Assembly (NCBI GenBank): GCA_933228675.1
Contig: OW121743.1
Location: forward strand, 56,406,998-56,470,997
Direction: 5' to 3'
From: Stomorhina lunata
Taxonomy: Eukaryota > Arthropoda > Insecta > Diptera > Rhiniidae
Length of the DNA stretch: 64,000 bases
Shown piece by piece: positions 46,336-59,685 of the stretch. Position 1 is the stretch's first letter; each line of letters begins with the position of its first letter. The notes under the pieces were generated by a model. It was not told where the DNA came from and did no database searches. It saw only the letters and a program-made list of their open reading frames with translations. A program made the translations under genes and the position numbers.

Positions 46336-49300
46336 CGATATACAAATTTTTCTATAGAAAATTTTTCGATGAAAAATTTCTGTATAAAAAATTTTTCGTT
46401 ATAAAAAATTTGTTTGAAAAATTTTTCGATATAAAAAATTTTCTCAAGAAAATTTTTCTATATAAAATTGTTTCTATAGAAAATTTTTCGAAAAATTTTT
46501 TCGGTAAATAAAGTTTTCTATGTAAAATTTTTTGATAACAAATTTTTCTACAGAAAATTTTTCGATATAAAAATTTTTCTATAGAAAATTTTTCGGTATA
46601 AAAATTTTTTTATAGAAAATTTTTCGAAATAAAAATTTTTCTATAGAAAATTTTTCGATATAACATTTTCTATAAAAAATTTTTCGAAATAAAAATTTTT
46701 TTATAGCAAATTTTTCTAAAGAAAACTTTTTCAAATAAAAATTTTTCTATAAAATATGGTTCGATATAGAAAATTTTTCTATTAAAAATTTTTAAATAAA
46801 CAATTTTTTGTAAAGAAAATTTTTCTATAGAAAAATTTTTGTAACGAAAAATCTTCTATAGAAAATTATTTATAATGAAAAATTTTCTATAGAAAATTTT
46901 TTATAATGAAAATTTTTTTTTAATTTTTCGTTATAAAAAATTTTCTATAGAAAATTTTTCGTTATAAAAAATTTTCTATAGAAAATTTTTCGTTATAAAA
47001 AATTTTCTATAGAAAATTTTTCGATATAAAAAATTTTCTATAGAAAATTTTTCGTAATAAAATATTTTCTATAGAAAATTTTTCGATATAAAAAATTTTC
47101 TATAGAAAAGTTTTCGATATAAAAAATTTTCTAGAGAAAATTTTTCGATATAAAAAATTTTCTAGAGAAAATTTTTCGAAATAAAAAATTTTCTAGAGAA
47201 AATTTTTCGTTTTAAAAAATTTTCTAGAGAAAATTTTTCGTTTTAAAAAATTTTCTAGAGAAAATTTTTCGTTTTAAAAAATTTTCTAGAGAAAATTTTT
47301 CGATATAAAAAATTTTCTAGAGAAAATTTTTCGATATAAAAAATTTTCTAGAGAAAATTTTTCGATATAAAAAATTTTCTAGAGAAGGTTTTTCGATATA
47401 AAAAATTTTCTAGAGAAAATTTTTCGATATAAAAAATTTTCTAGAGAAAATTTTTCGATATAAAAAATTTTCTAGAGAAAATTTTTCGATATAAAAAATT
47501 TTCTATAGAAAATTTTTCGATATAAAAAATTTTCTATAGAAAATTTTTCGATATAAAAAATTTTCTATAGAAAATTTTTCGATATAAAAAATTTTCTATA
47601 GAAAATTTTTCGATATAAAAAATTTTCTATAGAAAATTTTTCGATATAAAAAATTTTCTATAGAAAATTTTTCGATATAAAAAATTTTCTATAGAAAATT
47701 TTTCGATATAAAAAATTTTCTATAGAAAATTTTTCGATATAAAAAATTTTCTATAGAAAATTTTTCGATATAAAAAATTTTCTATAGAAAATTTTTCGAT
47801 ATAAAAAATTTTCTATAGAAAATTTTTCGATATAAAAAATTTTCTATAGAAAATTTTTCGATATAAAAAATTTTCTATAGAAAATTTTTCGATATAAAAA
47901 ATTTTCTATAGAAAATTTTTCGATATAAAAAATTTTCTATAGAAAATTTTTCGATATAAAAAATTTTCTATAGAAAATTTTTCGATATAAAAAATTTTCT
48001 ATAGAAAATTTTTCGATATAAAAAATTTTCTATAGAAAATTTTTCGATATAAAAAATTTTCTATAGAAAATTTTTCGATATAAAAAATTTTCTATAGAAA
48101 ATTTTTCGATATAAAAAATTTTCTATAGAAAATTTTTCGATATAAAAAATTTTCTATAGAAAATTTTTCGATATAAAAAATTTTCTATAGAAAATTTTTC
48201 GATATAAAAAATTTTCTATAGAAAATTTTTCGATATTAAAAATTTTCTATAGAAAATTTTTCGATATAAAAAATTTTCTATAGAAAATTTTTCGATATAA
48301 AAAATTTTCTATAGAAAATTTTTCGATATAAAAAATTTTCTATAGAAAATTTTTCGATATAAAAAATTTTCTATAGAAAATTTTTCGATATAAAAAATTT
48401 TCTATAGAAAATTTTTCGATAAAAAAATTTTCTATAGAAAATTTTTTGATATAAAAAATTTTCTTTAGAAAATTTTTCGATATAAAAAATTTTCTATAGA
48501 AAATTTTTCGATATAAAAAATTTTCTATAGAAAATTTTTCGATATAAAAAATTTACTATAGAAAATTTTTCGATATAAAAAATTTACTATAGAAAATTTT
48601 TCGATATAAAAAATTTTCTATAGAAAATTTTTCGATATAAAAAATTTTCTATAGAAAATTTTTCGATATAAAAAATTTTCTATAGAAAATTTTTCGATAT
48701 AAAAAATTTTCTATAGAAAATTTTTCGATATAAAAAATTTTCTATAGAAAATTTTTCGATATAAAAAATTTTCTATAGAAAATTTTTCGATATAAAAAAT
48801 TTTCTATAGAAAATTTTTCGATATTAAAAATTTTCTATAGAAAATTTTTCGATATTAAAAATTTTCTATAGAAAATTTTTCGATATAAAAAATTTTCTAT
48901 AGAAAATTTTTCGATATAAAAAATTTCCTATACAAAATTTTTCGATATAAAAAATTTTCTATAGAAACTTTTTCGATATAAAAAATTTTCTATAGAAAAT
49001 TTTTCGATAAAAAAATTTTCTATAGAAAATTTTTTGATATAAAAAATTTTCTTTAGAAAATTTTTCGATATAAAAAATTTTCTATAGAAAATTTTTCGAT
49101 ATAAAAAATTTTCTATAGAAAATTTTTCGATATAAAAAATTTTCTATAGAAAATTTTTCGATATAAAAAATTTTCTATAGAAAATTTTTCGATATAAAAA
49201 ATTTTCTATAGAAAATTTTTCGATATAAAAAATTTTCTATAAAAAATTTTTCGATATAAAAAATTTTCTATAGAAAATTTTTCGATATAAAAAATTTTCT

Positions 49301-52300
49301 ATAGAAAATTTTTCGATATAAAAAATTTTCTATAGAAAATTTTTCGATATAAAAAATTTTCTATAGAAAATTTTTCGATATAAAAAATTTTCTATAGAAA
49401 ATTTTTCGATATAAAAAATTTTCTATAGAAAATTTTTCGATATAAAAAATTTTCTATAGAAAATTTTTCGATATAACAAATTTTCTATAGAAAATTTTTC
49501 GATATAAAAAATTTTCTATAGAAAATTTTTCGATATAAAAAATTTTCTATAGAAAATTTTTCGATATAAAAAATTTTCTATAGAAAATTTTTCGATATAA
49601 AAAATTTTCTATAGAAAATTTTTCGATATAAAAAATTTTCTATAGAAAATTTTTCGATATAAAAAATTTTCTATAGAAAATTTTTCGATATAAAAAATTT
49701 TCTATAGAAAATTTTTCGATATAAAAAATTTTCTATAGAAAATTTTTCGATATAAAAAATTTTCTATAGAAAATTTTTCGATATTAAAAATTTTCTATAG
49801 AAAATTTTTCGATATAAAAAATTTTCTATAGAAAATTTTTCGATATAAAAAATTTTCTATAGAAAATTTTTCGATATAAAAAATTTTCTATAGAAAATTT
49901 TTCGATATAAAAAATTTTCTATAGAAAATTTTTCGATATAAAAAATTTTCTATAGAAAATTTTTCGATAAAAAAATTTTCTATAGAAAATTTTTTGATAT
50001 AAAAAATTTTCTTTAGAAAATTTTTCGATATAAAAAATTTTCTATAGAAAATTTTTCGATATAAAAAATTTTCTATAGAAAATTTTTCGATATAAAAAAT
50101 TTACTATAGAAAATTTTTCGATATAAAAAATTTACTATAGAAAATTTTTCGATATAAAAAATTTTCTATAGAAAATTTTTCGATATAAAAAATTTTCTAT
50201 AGAAAATTTTTCGATATAAAAAATTTTCTATAGAAAATTTTTCGATATAAAAAATTTTCTATAGAAAATTTTTCGATATAAAAAATTTTCTATAGAAAAT
50301 TTTTCGATATAAAAAATTTTCTATAGAAAATTTTTCGATATAAAAAATTTTCTATAGAAAATTTTTCGATATAAAAAATTTTCTATAGAAAATTTTTCGA
50401 TATAAAAAATTTTCTATAGAAAATTTTTCGATATAAAAAATTTTCTATAGAAAATTTTTCGATATAAAAAATTTTCTATAGAAAATTTTTCGATATAAAA
50501 AATTTTCTATAGAAAATTTTTCGATATAAAAAATTTTCTATAGAAAATTTTTCGATATAAAAAATTTTCTATAGAAAATTTTTCGATATAAAAAATTTTC
50601 TATAGAAAATTTTTCGATATAAAAAATTTTCTATAGAAAATTTTTCGATATAAAAAATTTTCTATAGAAAATTTTTCGATATAAAAAATTTTCTATAGAA
50701 AATTTTTCGATATAAAAAATTTTCTATAGAAAATTTTTCGATATAAAAAATTTTCTATAGAAAATTTTTCGATAAAAAAATTTTCTATAGAAAATTTTTT
50801 GATATAAAAAATTTTCTTTAGAAAATTTTTCGATATAAAAAATTTTCTATAGAAAATTTTTCGATATAAAAAATTTTCTATAGAAAATTTTTCGATATAA
50901 AAAATTTACTATAGAAAATTTTTCGATATAAAAAATTTACTATAGAAAATTTTTCGATATAAAAAATTTTCTATAGAAAATTTTTCGATATAAAAAATTT
51001 TCTATAGAAAATTTTTCGATATAAAAAATTTTCTATAGAAAATTTTTCGATATAAAAAATTTTCTATAGAAAATTTTTCGATATAAAAAATTTTCTATAG
51101 AAAATTTTTCGATATAAAAAATTTTCTATAGAAAATTTTTCGATATAAAAAATTTTCTATAGAAAATTTTTCGATATTAAAAATTTTCTATAGAAAATTT
51201 TTCGATATAAAAAATTTTCTATAGAAAATTTTTCGATATAAAAAATTTCCTATACAAAATTTTTCGATATAAAAAATTTTCTATAGAAACTTTTTCGATA
51301 TAAAAAATTTTCTATAGAAAATTTTTCGATAAAAAAATTTTCTATAGAAAATTTTTTGATATAAAAAATTTTCTTTAGAAAATTTTTCGATATAAAAAAT
51401 TTTCTATAGAAAATTTTTCGATATAAAAAATTTTCTATAGAAAATTTTTCGATATAAAAAATTTTCTATAGAAAATTTTTCGATATAAAAAATTTTCTAT
51501 AGAAAATTTTTCGATATAAAAAATTTTCTATAGAAAATTTTTCGATATAAAAAATTTTCTATAAAAAATTTTTCGATATAAAAAATTTTCTATAGAAAAT
51601 TTTTCGATATAAAAAATTTTCTATAGAAAATTTTTCGATATAAAAAATTTTCTATAGAAAATTTTTCGATATAAAAAATTTTCTATAGAAAATTTTTCGA
51701 TATAAAAAATTTTCTATAGAAAATTTTTCGATATAAAAAATTTTCTATAGAAAATTTTTCGATATAAAAAATTTTCTATAGAAAATTTTTCGATATAACA
51801 AATTTTCTATAGAAAATTTTTCGATATAAAAAATTTTCTATAGAAAATTTTTCGATATAAAAAATTTTCTATAGAAAATTTTTCGATATAAAAAATTTTC
51901 TATAGAAAATTTTTCGATATAAAAAATTTTCTATAGAAAATTTTTCGATATAAAAAATTTTCTATAGAAAATTTTTCGATATAAAAAATTTTCTATAGAA
52001 AATTTTTCGATATAAAAAGTTTTCTATAGAAAAGTTTTCGTTATTAAAAATTTTCTGTATACAATTTTTCGTTATTAAAAATTTTCAATAGAAAATTTTT
52101 CGTTGTTAAAAATTTTCTATAAAAAAATTTTTCGTTATAAAAAATTTTCTATAGAAAATTTTTCGATATAAAAAATTTTCTATAGAAAATTTTTCGATAT
52201 AAAAAATTTTCTATTGAAAATTTTTCGATATAAAAAATTTTCTATAGAAAATTTTTTGATATAAAAAGTTTTCTATAGAAAATTTTTTGATATAAAAAGT

Positions 52301-53130
52301 TTTCTATAGAAAAGTTTTCGTTATTAAAAATTTTCTATAGACAATTTTTCGTTATCAAAAATTTTCAATAGAAAATTTTTCGTTACTAAAAATTTTCTAT
52401 AAAAAATTTTTCGTTATAAAAAATTTTCTATAGAAAATTTTTCGTTATAAAAAATTTTCTATAGAAAATTTTTCGTTATACAAAATTTTCTATAGAAAAT
52501 TTTTCGATATAAAAAATTTTCTATAGAAAATTTTTCGATATAAAAAGTTTTCTATAGAAAAGTTTTCGTTATTAAAAATTTTCTATATACAATTTTTCGT
52601 TACTAAAAATTTTCAATAGAAAATTTTTCGTTATTAAAAATTTTCTATAAAAAATTTTTCGTTATAAAAAATTTTCTATAGAAAATTTTTCGATATAAAA
52701 AATTTTCTATAGAAAATTTTTCGATATAAAAAATTTTCTATAGAAAATTTTTCGATATAAAAAATTTTCTATAGAAAATTTTTCGATATAAAAAGTTTTC
52801 TATAGAAAAGTTTTCGTTATTAAAAATTTTCTATAGACAATTTTTCGTTATTAAAAATTTTCAATAGAAAATATATCGTTACTAAAAATTTTCTATAAAA
52901 AAAATTTTCGTTATAAAAAATTTTCTATAGAAAATTTTTCGTTATACAAAATTTTCTATAGAAAATTTTTCGTTATGCAAAATTTTCTATAGAAAATTTT
53001 TCGTTATACAAAATTTTCTATAGAAAATTTTTCGTTATAAACAACTTTCTACAGAAATTTTTTCGATATAAGAAATTTTCGTAATAAAAAATTTTCTATA
53101 GATTTTTCGATATAAATTTTCTATAGAAAA
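46336..53130 (+). repeat. 6.8-kb 31-bp satellite array, TCGATATAAAAAA family
   Basis: More than 200 units of 31 bp, TTTTCTATAGAAAATTTTTC then GATATAAAAAA. There are sub-blocks: degenerate at 46.34-46.85 kb; a CTAGAG variant of the core (T to G) at 47.12-47.50; homogeneous at 47.5-52.0; and a GTTATTAAAAA variant from 52.03. Rare variants recur at fixed distances. CGATAAAAAAATTTTC is at 48417, 49005, 49965, 50770 and 51327; CCTATACAAAA near 48930 recurs 2322 bp later at about 51252; ATAACAAATTTTC at about 49474 recurs 2322 bp later. This shows a large higher-order duplication. Confidence 0.95.
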
Positions 53131-53950
53131 TTTTTCGATAAAAAATTTTAGTTATACAAGTTTTCTACAGAAAATTTTCTGTAGAAAATTTTTCGATAAA
53201 AAAATTTTAGTTATACAAGTTTTCTAAAGAAAATATAAAATTTTTCTATAGAAAATTTTCTTTATAAACATTTTTTTTTAGAAAATTTTTCGTTATAAAA
53301 ATTTTTTGTTAAAAAATGTTCTATAGAAGGTTTTAAGCTACAAAAATTTTCTGTTGGAAATTTTTCGTTATAGAAATTTTTTTTATAAAAATTTTTCTAT
53401 AAACAAAGTTTTTTTTTATAAAAATTTTTCTATAAAAGATTTCCGTCATTAGGATCTTCGTTATAAAAATTTTTTTTATAAAAAATGTTCTTTACTAAAA
53501 TTTTCTATAGGAAAATTTTCGTTATAAAATAATTTCTTTTCTAACATTTTTTCATCGAAAAATTTTCGTTTTTATAACTTCTTATTATAAAAATTTTCGT
53601 TATAAAACTTTTTCTGTAGAAAAATTTTGGTTATACAACTTTTTCTACAGAAAAACTTAATTTTTAAAAATTTTTTATAGAGAATTTTTCGTTATAAAAA
53701 CTTTTCTATAGAAAATTTTTCGGTATAAAAATATTTCTATAGAAAATTTTGCTGTTTTCGTTTTAAAAAATTTTCTATGAGAATTTTTCGGTTTAAAAAT
53801 TTTTCTATAGAAAGTTTTTCGTTATGAAAATTTTTCTTTACAAAATTTTTAGTTAAAAAAATTTTTCTGTAGAAAATTTCTCGTTATAAAACATTTTCTG
53901 AAAAAATTTTTCATTATTAAAATTTTTATGCAGCAAGATATTTCCATAAT
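53131..53950. repeat. degenerate right edge of the 31-bp array
   Basis: Decayed units with TTTTCGTTATAAAAATTTT phrases and irregular spacing, ending near 53950. Confidence 0.8.
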
Positions 53951-54683
53951 TTTTTTTTTGCTTCAAAAACGTTTCTGTCTAAAGCTGTTGCAATTAAAAC
54001 GTTTTATAGAAGATTTTTCGCTTTAAAAATATTCTATTGTTCTGCCCCTCTGATCTTGCAACAAAATAAGAAGTTATTATCTATACATTTTATATATTAT
54101 CATAAAAATCTATATAGAAAGATATAAAATCTTCAACAAGAAAAGACGAAAATAAAATTCCACATAAAAACGGCATACATTAAAGTTAAAAGAAAATTTT
54201 TTTTGTTAACCAAAAAAAAAAAAAATCCCAAACTAAATTGGAAAAATATAAATAAAATAATTTGCTTTTATTTTCCGTTTTATGCTGGCACCAAATTCAA
54301 GCCCACAAATAAAATTAGAAAGGGAAATTGTTAAGAAATTTGTTGGCCATCGATTGCTCGACTAATTTTCCTAACCAATTAATTCGAGGACAAACAACAA
54401 CAAATTGTCTTCAGTGTTTGTAAATGTTTGCTTGAGGGGGGAGGAGGACTGTGTATGTAAATGAGATGCGGCCAAGTGTGAGAGTGTGTGAATGTCCTTT
54501 TTATTGTTATTAACTTTGGGTCACGTACGTCTATAATTTTATCATCTTTCTTAATACAAAACCAATAGAAAATGTGACCATGATGATAATGATATTTGTT
54601 AAATGGAAAATTTTGGAAAGTTTATGAAAACGAAGATAGGAGAGAATAAAAAAACTGTTTATTGAAGAATTTTGCTTAATATA
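53951..54683. other. anonymous sequence
   Basis: No gene or element recognised. Slightly richer in GC near 54420-54500, where a purine-rich GAGGGGGGAGGAGGAC occurs. Confidence 0.5.
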
Positions 54684-55191
54684 ACTAAGACATAGTCTAA
54701 GATATAGACATAGACTAAGACATAGACTAAGGCCTAGACTAAGACATAGACTAAGGCATAGACTAAGACATAGACTAAGACATAGACTAAGACATAGACT
54801 AAGACATAGACTTAGCCATAGACTAAGACATAGACTTAGACATAGACTAAGACATAGACTAAGACATAGACTAAGACATAGACTAAGACATAGACTAAGA
54901 CATAGACTAAGACATAGACTAAGACATAGACTAAGACATAGACTAAGACATAGACTAAGACATAGACTAAGACATAGACTAAGACATAGACTAAGACATA
55001 GACTAAGACATAGACTAAGACATAGACTAAGACATAGACTAAGACATAGACTAAGACATAGACTAAGACATAGACTAAGACATAGACTAAGACATAGACT
55101 AAGACATAGACTAAGACATAGACTAAGACATAGACTAAGACATAGACTAAGACATAGACTAAGACATAGACTAAGACATAGACTAAGACTT
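54684..55191 (+). repeat. 12-bp satellite GACATAGACTAA
   Basis: About 42 tandem copies of a 12-bp unit, variable at the left edge (GGCCTAGACTAA, AGCCATAGACTA) and uniform to the right. Because 12 is a multiple of three, a minus-strand ORF of 225 codons (54531-55208) encodes a Ser-Leu-Cys-Leu repeat. I regard it as an artefact. Confidence 0.97.
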
Positions 55192-57735
55192 ATTTGTAAA
55201 AACGACAAATTTTCTAAAGAAAATTTTTAAAAACGAAAAATTTTCTAAAGAAAATTTTTAAAAACGAAAAATTTTCTAATGAAAATTTTTAAAAACGAAA
55301 AATTTTCTAAAGAAAATTTTTAAAAACGAAAAATTTTCTATAGAAAATTTTTAAAAACTAAAAATTTTCTATAGAAAATTTTTAAAAACTAAAAATTTTC
55401 TATAGAAAATTTTTAAAAACGAAAAATTTTCTATAGAAAATTTTTAAAAACGAAAAATTTTCTATAGAAAATTTTTAAAAACGAAAAATTTTCTATAGAA
55501 AATTTTTAAAAACGAAAAATTTTCTATAGAAAATTTTTAAAAACGAAAAATTTTCTATAGAAAATTTTTAAAAACGAAAAATTTTCTATAGAAAATTTTT
55601 AAAAACGAAAAATTTTCTATAGAAAATTTTAAAAAACGAAAAATTTTCTATAGAACATTTTTAAAAACGAAAAATTTTCTATAGAAAATTTTTAAAAACG
55701 AAAAATTTTCTATAGAAAATTTTTAAAAACGAAAAATTTTCTATAGAAAATTTTTAAAAACGAAAAATTTTCTATAGAAAATTTTTAAAAACGAAAAATT
55801 TTCTATAGAAAATTTTTAAAAACGAAAAATTTTCTATAGAAAATTTTTAAAAACGAAAAATTTTCTATAGAAAATTTTTAAAAACGAAAAATTTTCTATA
55901 GAAAATTTTTAAAAACGAAAAATTTTCTATAGAAAATTTTTAAAAACGAAAAATTTTCTATAGAAAATTTTTAAAAACGAAAAATTTTCTATAGAAAATT
56001 TTTAAAAACGAAAAATTTTCTATAGAAAATTTTTAAAAACGAAAAATTTTCTATAGAAAATTTTTAAAAACGAAAAATTTTCTATAGAAAATTTTTAAAA
56101 ACGAAAAATTTTCTATAGAAAATTTTTAAAAACGAAAAATTTTCTATAGAAAATTTTTAAAAACGAAAAATTTTCTATAGAAAATTTTTAAAAACGAAAA
56201 ATTTTCTATAGAAAATTTTTAAAAACGAAAAATTTTCTATTGAAAATTTTTAAAAACGAAAAATTTTCTATTGAAAATTTTTAAAAACGAAAAATTTTCT
56301 ATAGAAAATTTTTAAAAACGAAAAATTTTCTATAGAAAATTTTTAAAAACGAAAAATTTTCTATAAAAAATTTTTAAAAACGAAAAATTTTCTGTAGAAA
56401 ATTTTTTAATATGGAAAAATTTTCTATGGAAAATTTTTAAAAACGAAAAATTCTCTATAAAAAATTTTTAAAAACGAAAAATTTTCTGTAGAAAATTTTT
56501 TAATATGAAAAAATTTTCTATAGAAAATTTTTAAAAACGAAAAATTTTCTATGGAAAATTTTTAAAAACGAAAAATTTTCTATGGAAAATTTTTAAAAAC
56601 GAAAAATTTTCTATAGAAAATTTTTAAAAACGAAAAATTTTCTATAGAAAATTTTTAAAAACGAAAAATTGTCTATAGAAAATTTTTAAAAACGGAAAAT
56701 TTTCTATAGAAAATTTTTAAAAACGAAAAATTTTCTATAGAAAATTTTTAAAAACGAAAAATTTTCTATAGAAAATTTTTAAAAACGAAAAATTTTCTAT
56801 AGAAAATTTTTAAAAACGAAAAATTTTCTATAGAAAATTTTTAAAACGAAAAATTTTCTATAGAAAATTTTTAAAAACGAAAAATTTTCTATAGAAAATT
56901 TTTAAAAACGAAAAATTTTCTATAGAAAATTTTTAAAAACGAAAAATTTTCTATAGAAAATTTTTAAAAACGAAAAATTTTCTATAGAAAATTTTTAAAA
57001 ACGAAAAATTTTCTATAGAAAATTTTTAAAAACGAAAAATTTTCTATAGAAAATTTTTAAAAACGAAAAATTTTCTATAGAAAATTTTTAAAAACGAAAA
57101 ATTTTCTATAGAAAATTTTTAAAAACGAAAAATTTTCTATAGAAAATTTTTAAAAACGAAAAATTTTCTATAGAAAATTTTTAAAAACGAAAAATTTTCT
57201 ATAGAAAATTTTTAGAAACGAAAAATTTTCTATAGAAAATTTTTAGAAACGAAAAATTTTCTATAGAAAATTTTTAAAAACGAAAAATTTTCTATAGAAC
57301 ATTTTTAAAAACGAAAAATTTTCTATAGAAAATTTTTAAAAACGAAAAATTTTCTATAGAAAATTTTTAAAAACGAAAAATTTTCTATAGAAAATTTTTA
57401 AAAACGAAAAATTTTCTATAGAAAATTTTTAAAAACGAAAAATTTTCTATAGAAAATTTTTAAAAACGAAAAATTTTCTATAGAAAATTTTTAAAAACGA
57501 AAAATTTTCTATAGAAAATTTTTAAAAACGAAAAATTTTCTATAGAAAATTTTTAAAAACGAAAAATTTTCTATAGAAAAAATTTGCTATAGAAAATTTT
57601 TAAAAACGAAAAATTTTCTATAGAAAATTTTTAAAAACGAAAAACTTTTTACAGAAATTTTTTAAAAACGAGAAACTTTCTATAGAAAATTTTTAAATAC
57701 GAAAAATTTTCTATAGAAAATTTTTAAAATTTTCT
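55192..57735 (+). repeat. 31-bp satellite array, AAAAACGAAAAA family
   Basis: About 82 units, TTTTCTATAGAAAATTTTTA then AAAACGAAAAA. They begin directly after the 12-bp satellite with CTAAAG core variants, then become homogeneous. Minor variants include CTATGG, CTGTAG with TTTTTTAATATGGAAAA (56395 and 56495), and TTTTTAGAAACG. Confidence 0.97.
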
Positions 57736-59685
57736 ACTTATACATTTAGATCTTTAAGCCTGTTTGAACCATATTATGAGGATATTAATGCTTAAGATAC
57801 ATTTCATTATTATTTCAATTCATTATACATTTAACTTTATTATTAAGTTTGAATGGAAACAAAAATTTTTAATCTGGAATCTTTTTTTTTCAAAATCACC
57901 CAAATTTTGATAGTAATTATAATTCAGATAAATTAAAAGAACAATAAGGCTTAGCTGAGGCTTAATATGTAAATTAATTCCTAACTTGCAATTTATATTC
58001 CAATGTTAGACCATTATCAAATAGCCACCCCTTATATGTTTTCATATTATCCTTCATCCTGTTAGTAAAGTAAGGAAATAAATTTTAAGACTTTAAAAAT
58101 CCTCTTCTATATACTTTTTCCATTATTTGTTAATTTTTGGTAATTATTCATTTGGTGGTATTAGTCACTGACACTTACAGCATTTGCCTTTTTGTCTTCT
58201 CTGAAGTCTTAGTCTTGGAGTCTTTCAATCTTTTTCATTTTTAGCTTAATTCCTTCTTTTTTTCTTTTTTTTTGGGTATTTTGTTCTTTTTTTGGTATTT
58301 TGTATTTTATATTTTTTTTCTTCGAGGGGTTTACAAGTATTTAATAAATTAGCTTTAGAAATTCTTAACTATTTAGTTTCCATTTCGTTTAATTTGTTTT
58401 TAATTGAGGAGATTTTATTTAAACTTAATCACACAACATTTTAAGACAGTTTAGATTTTTTTTTTTGAAAATATTTTTGATATACCGAAAATGAAGCTGG
58501 TAGAGACTTTTAAGAGATTTAGAAGATGATGTCAGTTGAGGGTGTGATGAAAAGATAATTTTTTAGAGGGAGAAAAATGTGAAAGGAAATAAGATTTTTG
58601 ATGTTAAAATTAAAAAACTTTAAGTTGTGATTAAAAATTTATATGAAAAGAAATCTTTATCGAAAAAAGTTTTTTTCAAGAAAATTGTAATGGACCGAAA
58701 AATTTATTTTTAAGTATTTTACAGTAAAATTTGTATTTGAGAAAATTTTTCGGTGGGTAAATACTTACACCAAAAAATTTTTCGAAAAAAATTTTTATGC
58801 AGCAAAAATTTTTTTCAAAGAATTTTTTTTCTCCAAAAGTTTTTAAGAAAAAAATTCTTAAAGAATATAATAATGTCTTTTTTCTATATAAGAATTTTAA
58901 ATTTAAAATAATTTCTTGTAAATAATTTTTTCCTTTCCTAGATACTTGTCCCAGACTTTCTGCTTTTCTTTTGTATTTTTATAAAACAAAAAATTTTCCT
59001 TCAGAAATTTTTTATGATCGAAAAAAATTTTTCGTAGAAATTTTTTATACTCCAAAATATTTCTCTAAGAAAATTTTTAATTCCAAAAACATTTCTTTAG
59101 GAATATTGAAAATTTTGCTTTTATATACTAATTTTCTAACTATAGCAAGTAATTTTTTTAAAAAGCTACAAACAAACTTATATACTCTTCCTTGATACTT
59201 AACCTAAATCTTAATCCTTTTTGCCAAAAATCTTTTTAAGCTTTAAGACTTTGCTTTTCTGCTGTATTCTCTGCTGGCCATTCATTATGTTATTAAATAA
59301 TTTACTTTTCTTGTATATATTTTCTGGCAAGAATATTGAAAACTTCTAACATATCCCTGTATTATCCTTTTACTTTTGACAAGCACATGCACGAGTGTTT
59401 GTGCCTATACAATATTTTCTTACTTATGTACTTGTATATTAAGTATCATTTCCATTCTTGTCCTAAAAAGATAAATTGGCTTTGTGATATTTTTTAATTT
59501 ACTGCTGTCCCATAATTATTCATGGGATTATCTCAAGTGAAAGGCTGTAGATGGAAAGCCATCAAAAAGGCAATTACTTAAAGCAAAGCTTGACCAATTG
59601 TGGCCACCAGTGGCATATGAAGGGTTTAAAAAAATTTAAAAAATTGGCAAATTAAAGTCCCATTGTGGTATTTTACTTTTACCCT
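57736..59685. other. anonymous AT-rich sequence
   Basis: No supported gene or RNA. 58600-59120 contains loose AAAAATTTTTC/GAAAAATTTTT phrases that may be long-decayed satellite; a 74-codon ORF at 58971-59195 lies there and is not credible. Confidence 0.5.

Noticed and set aside
46336..53130. Telomeric or transposon-telomere array
   Set aside because: No G-rich telomere repeat and no head-to-tail telomeric retrotransposons; a 31-bp AT satellite is the simpler reading.
54531..55208. 225-codon minus-strand ORF with a Ser-Leu-Cys-Leu repeat
   Set aside because: It is the 12-bp satellite read in a frame without stops; 12 is divisible by three, so a long ORF is expected without selection.
15405..57735. 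CRISPR array
   Set aside because: Repeats are contiguous with no unique spacers, and the genome is plainly an insect's.
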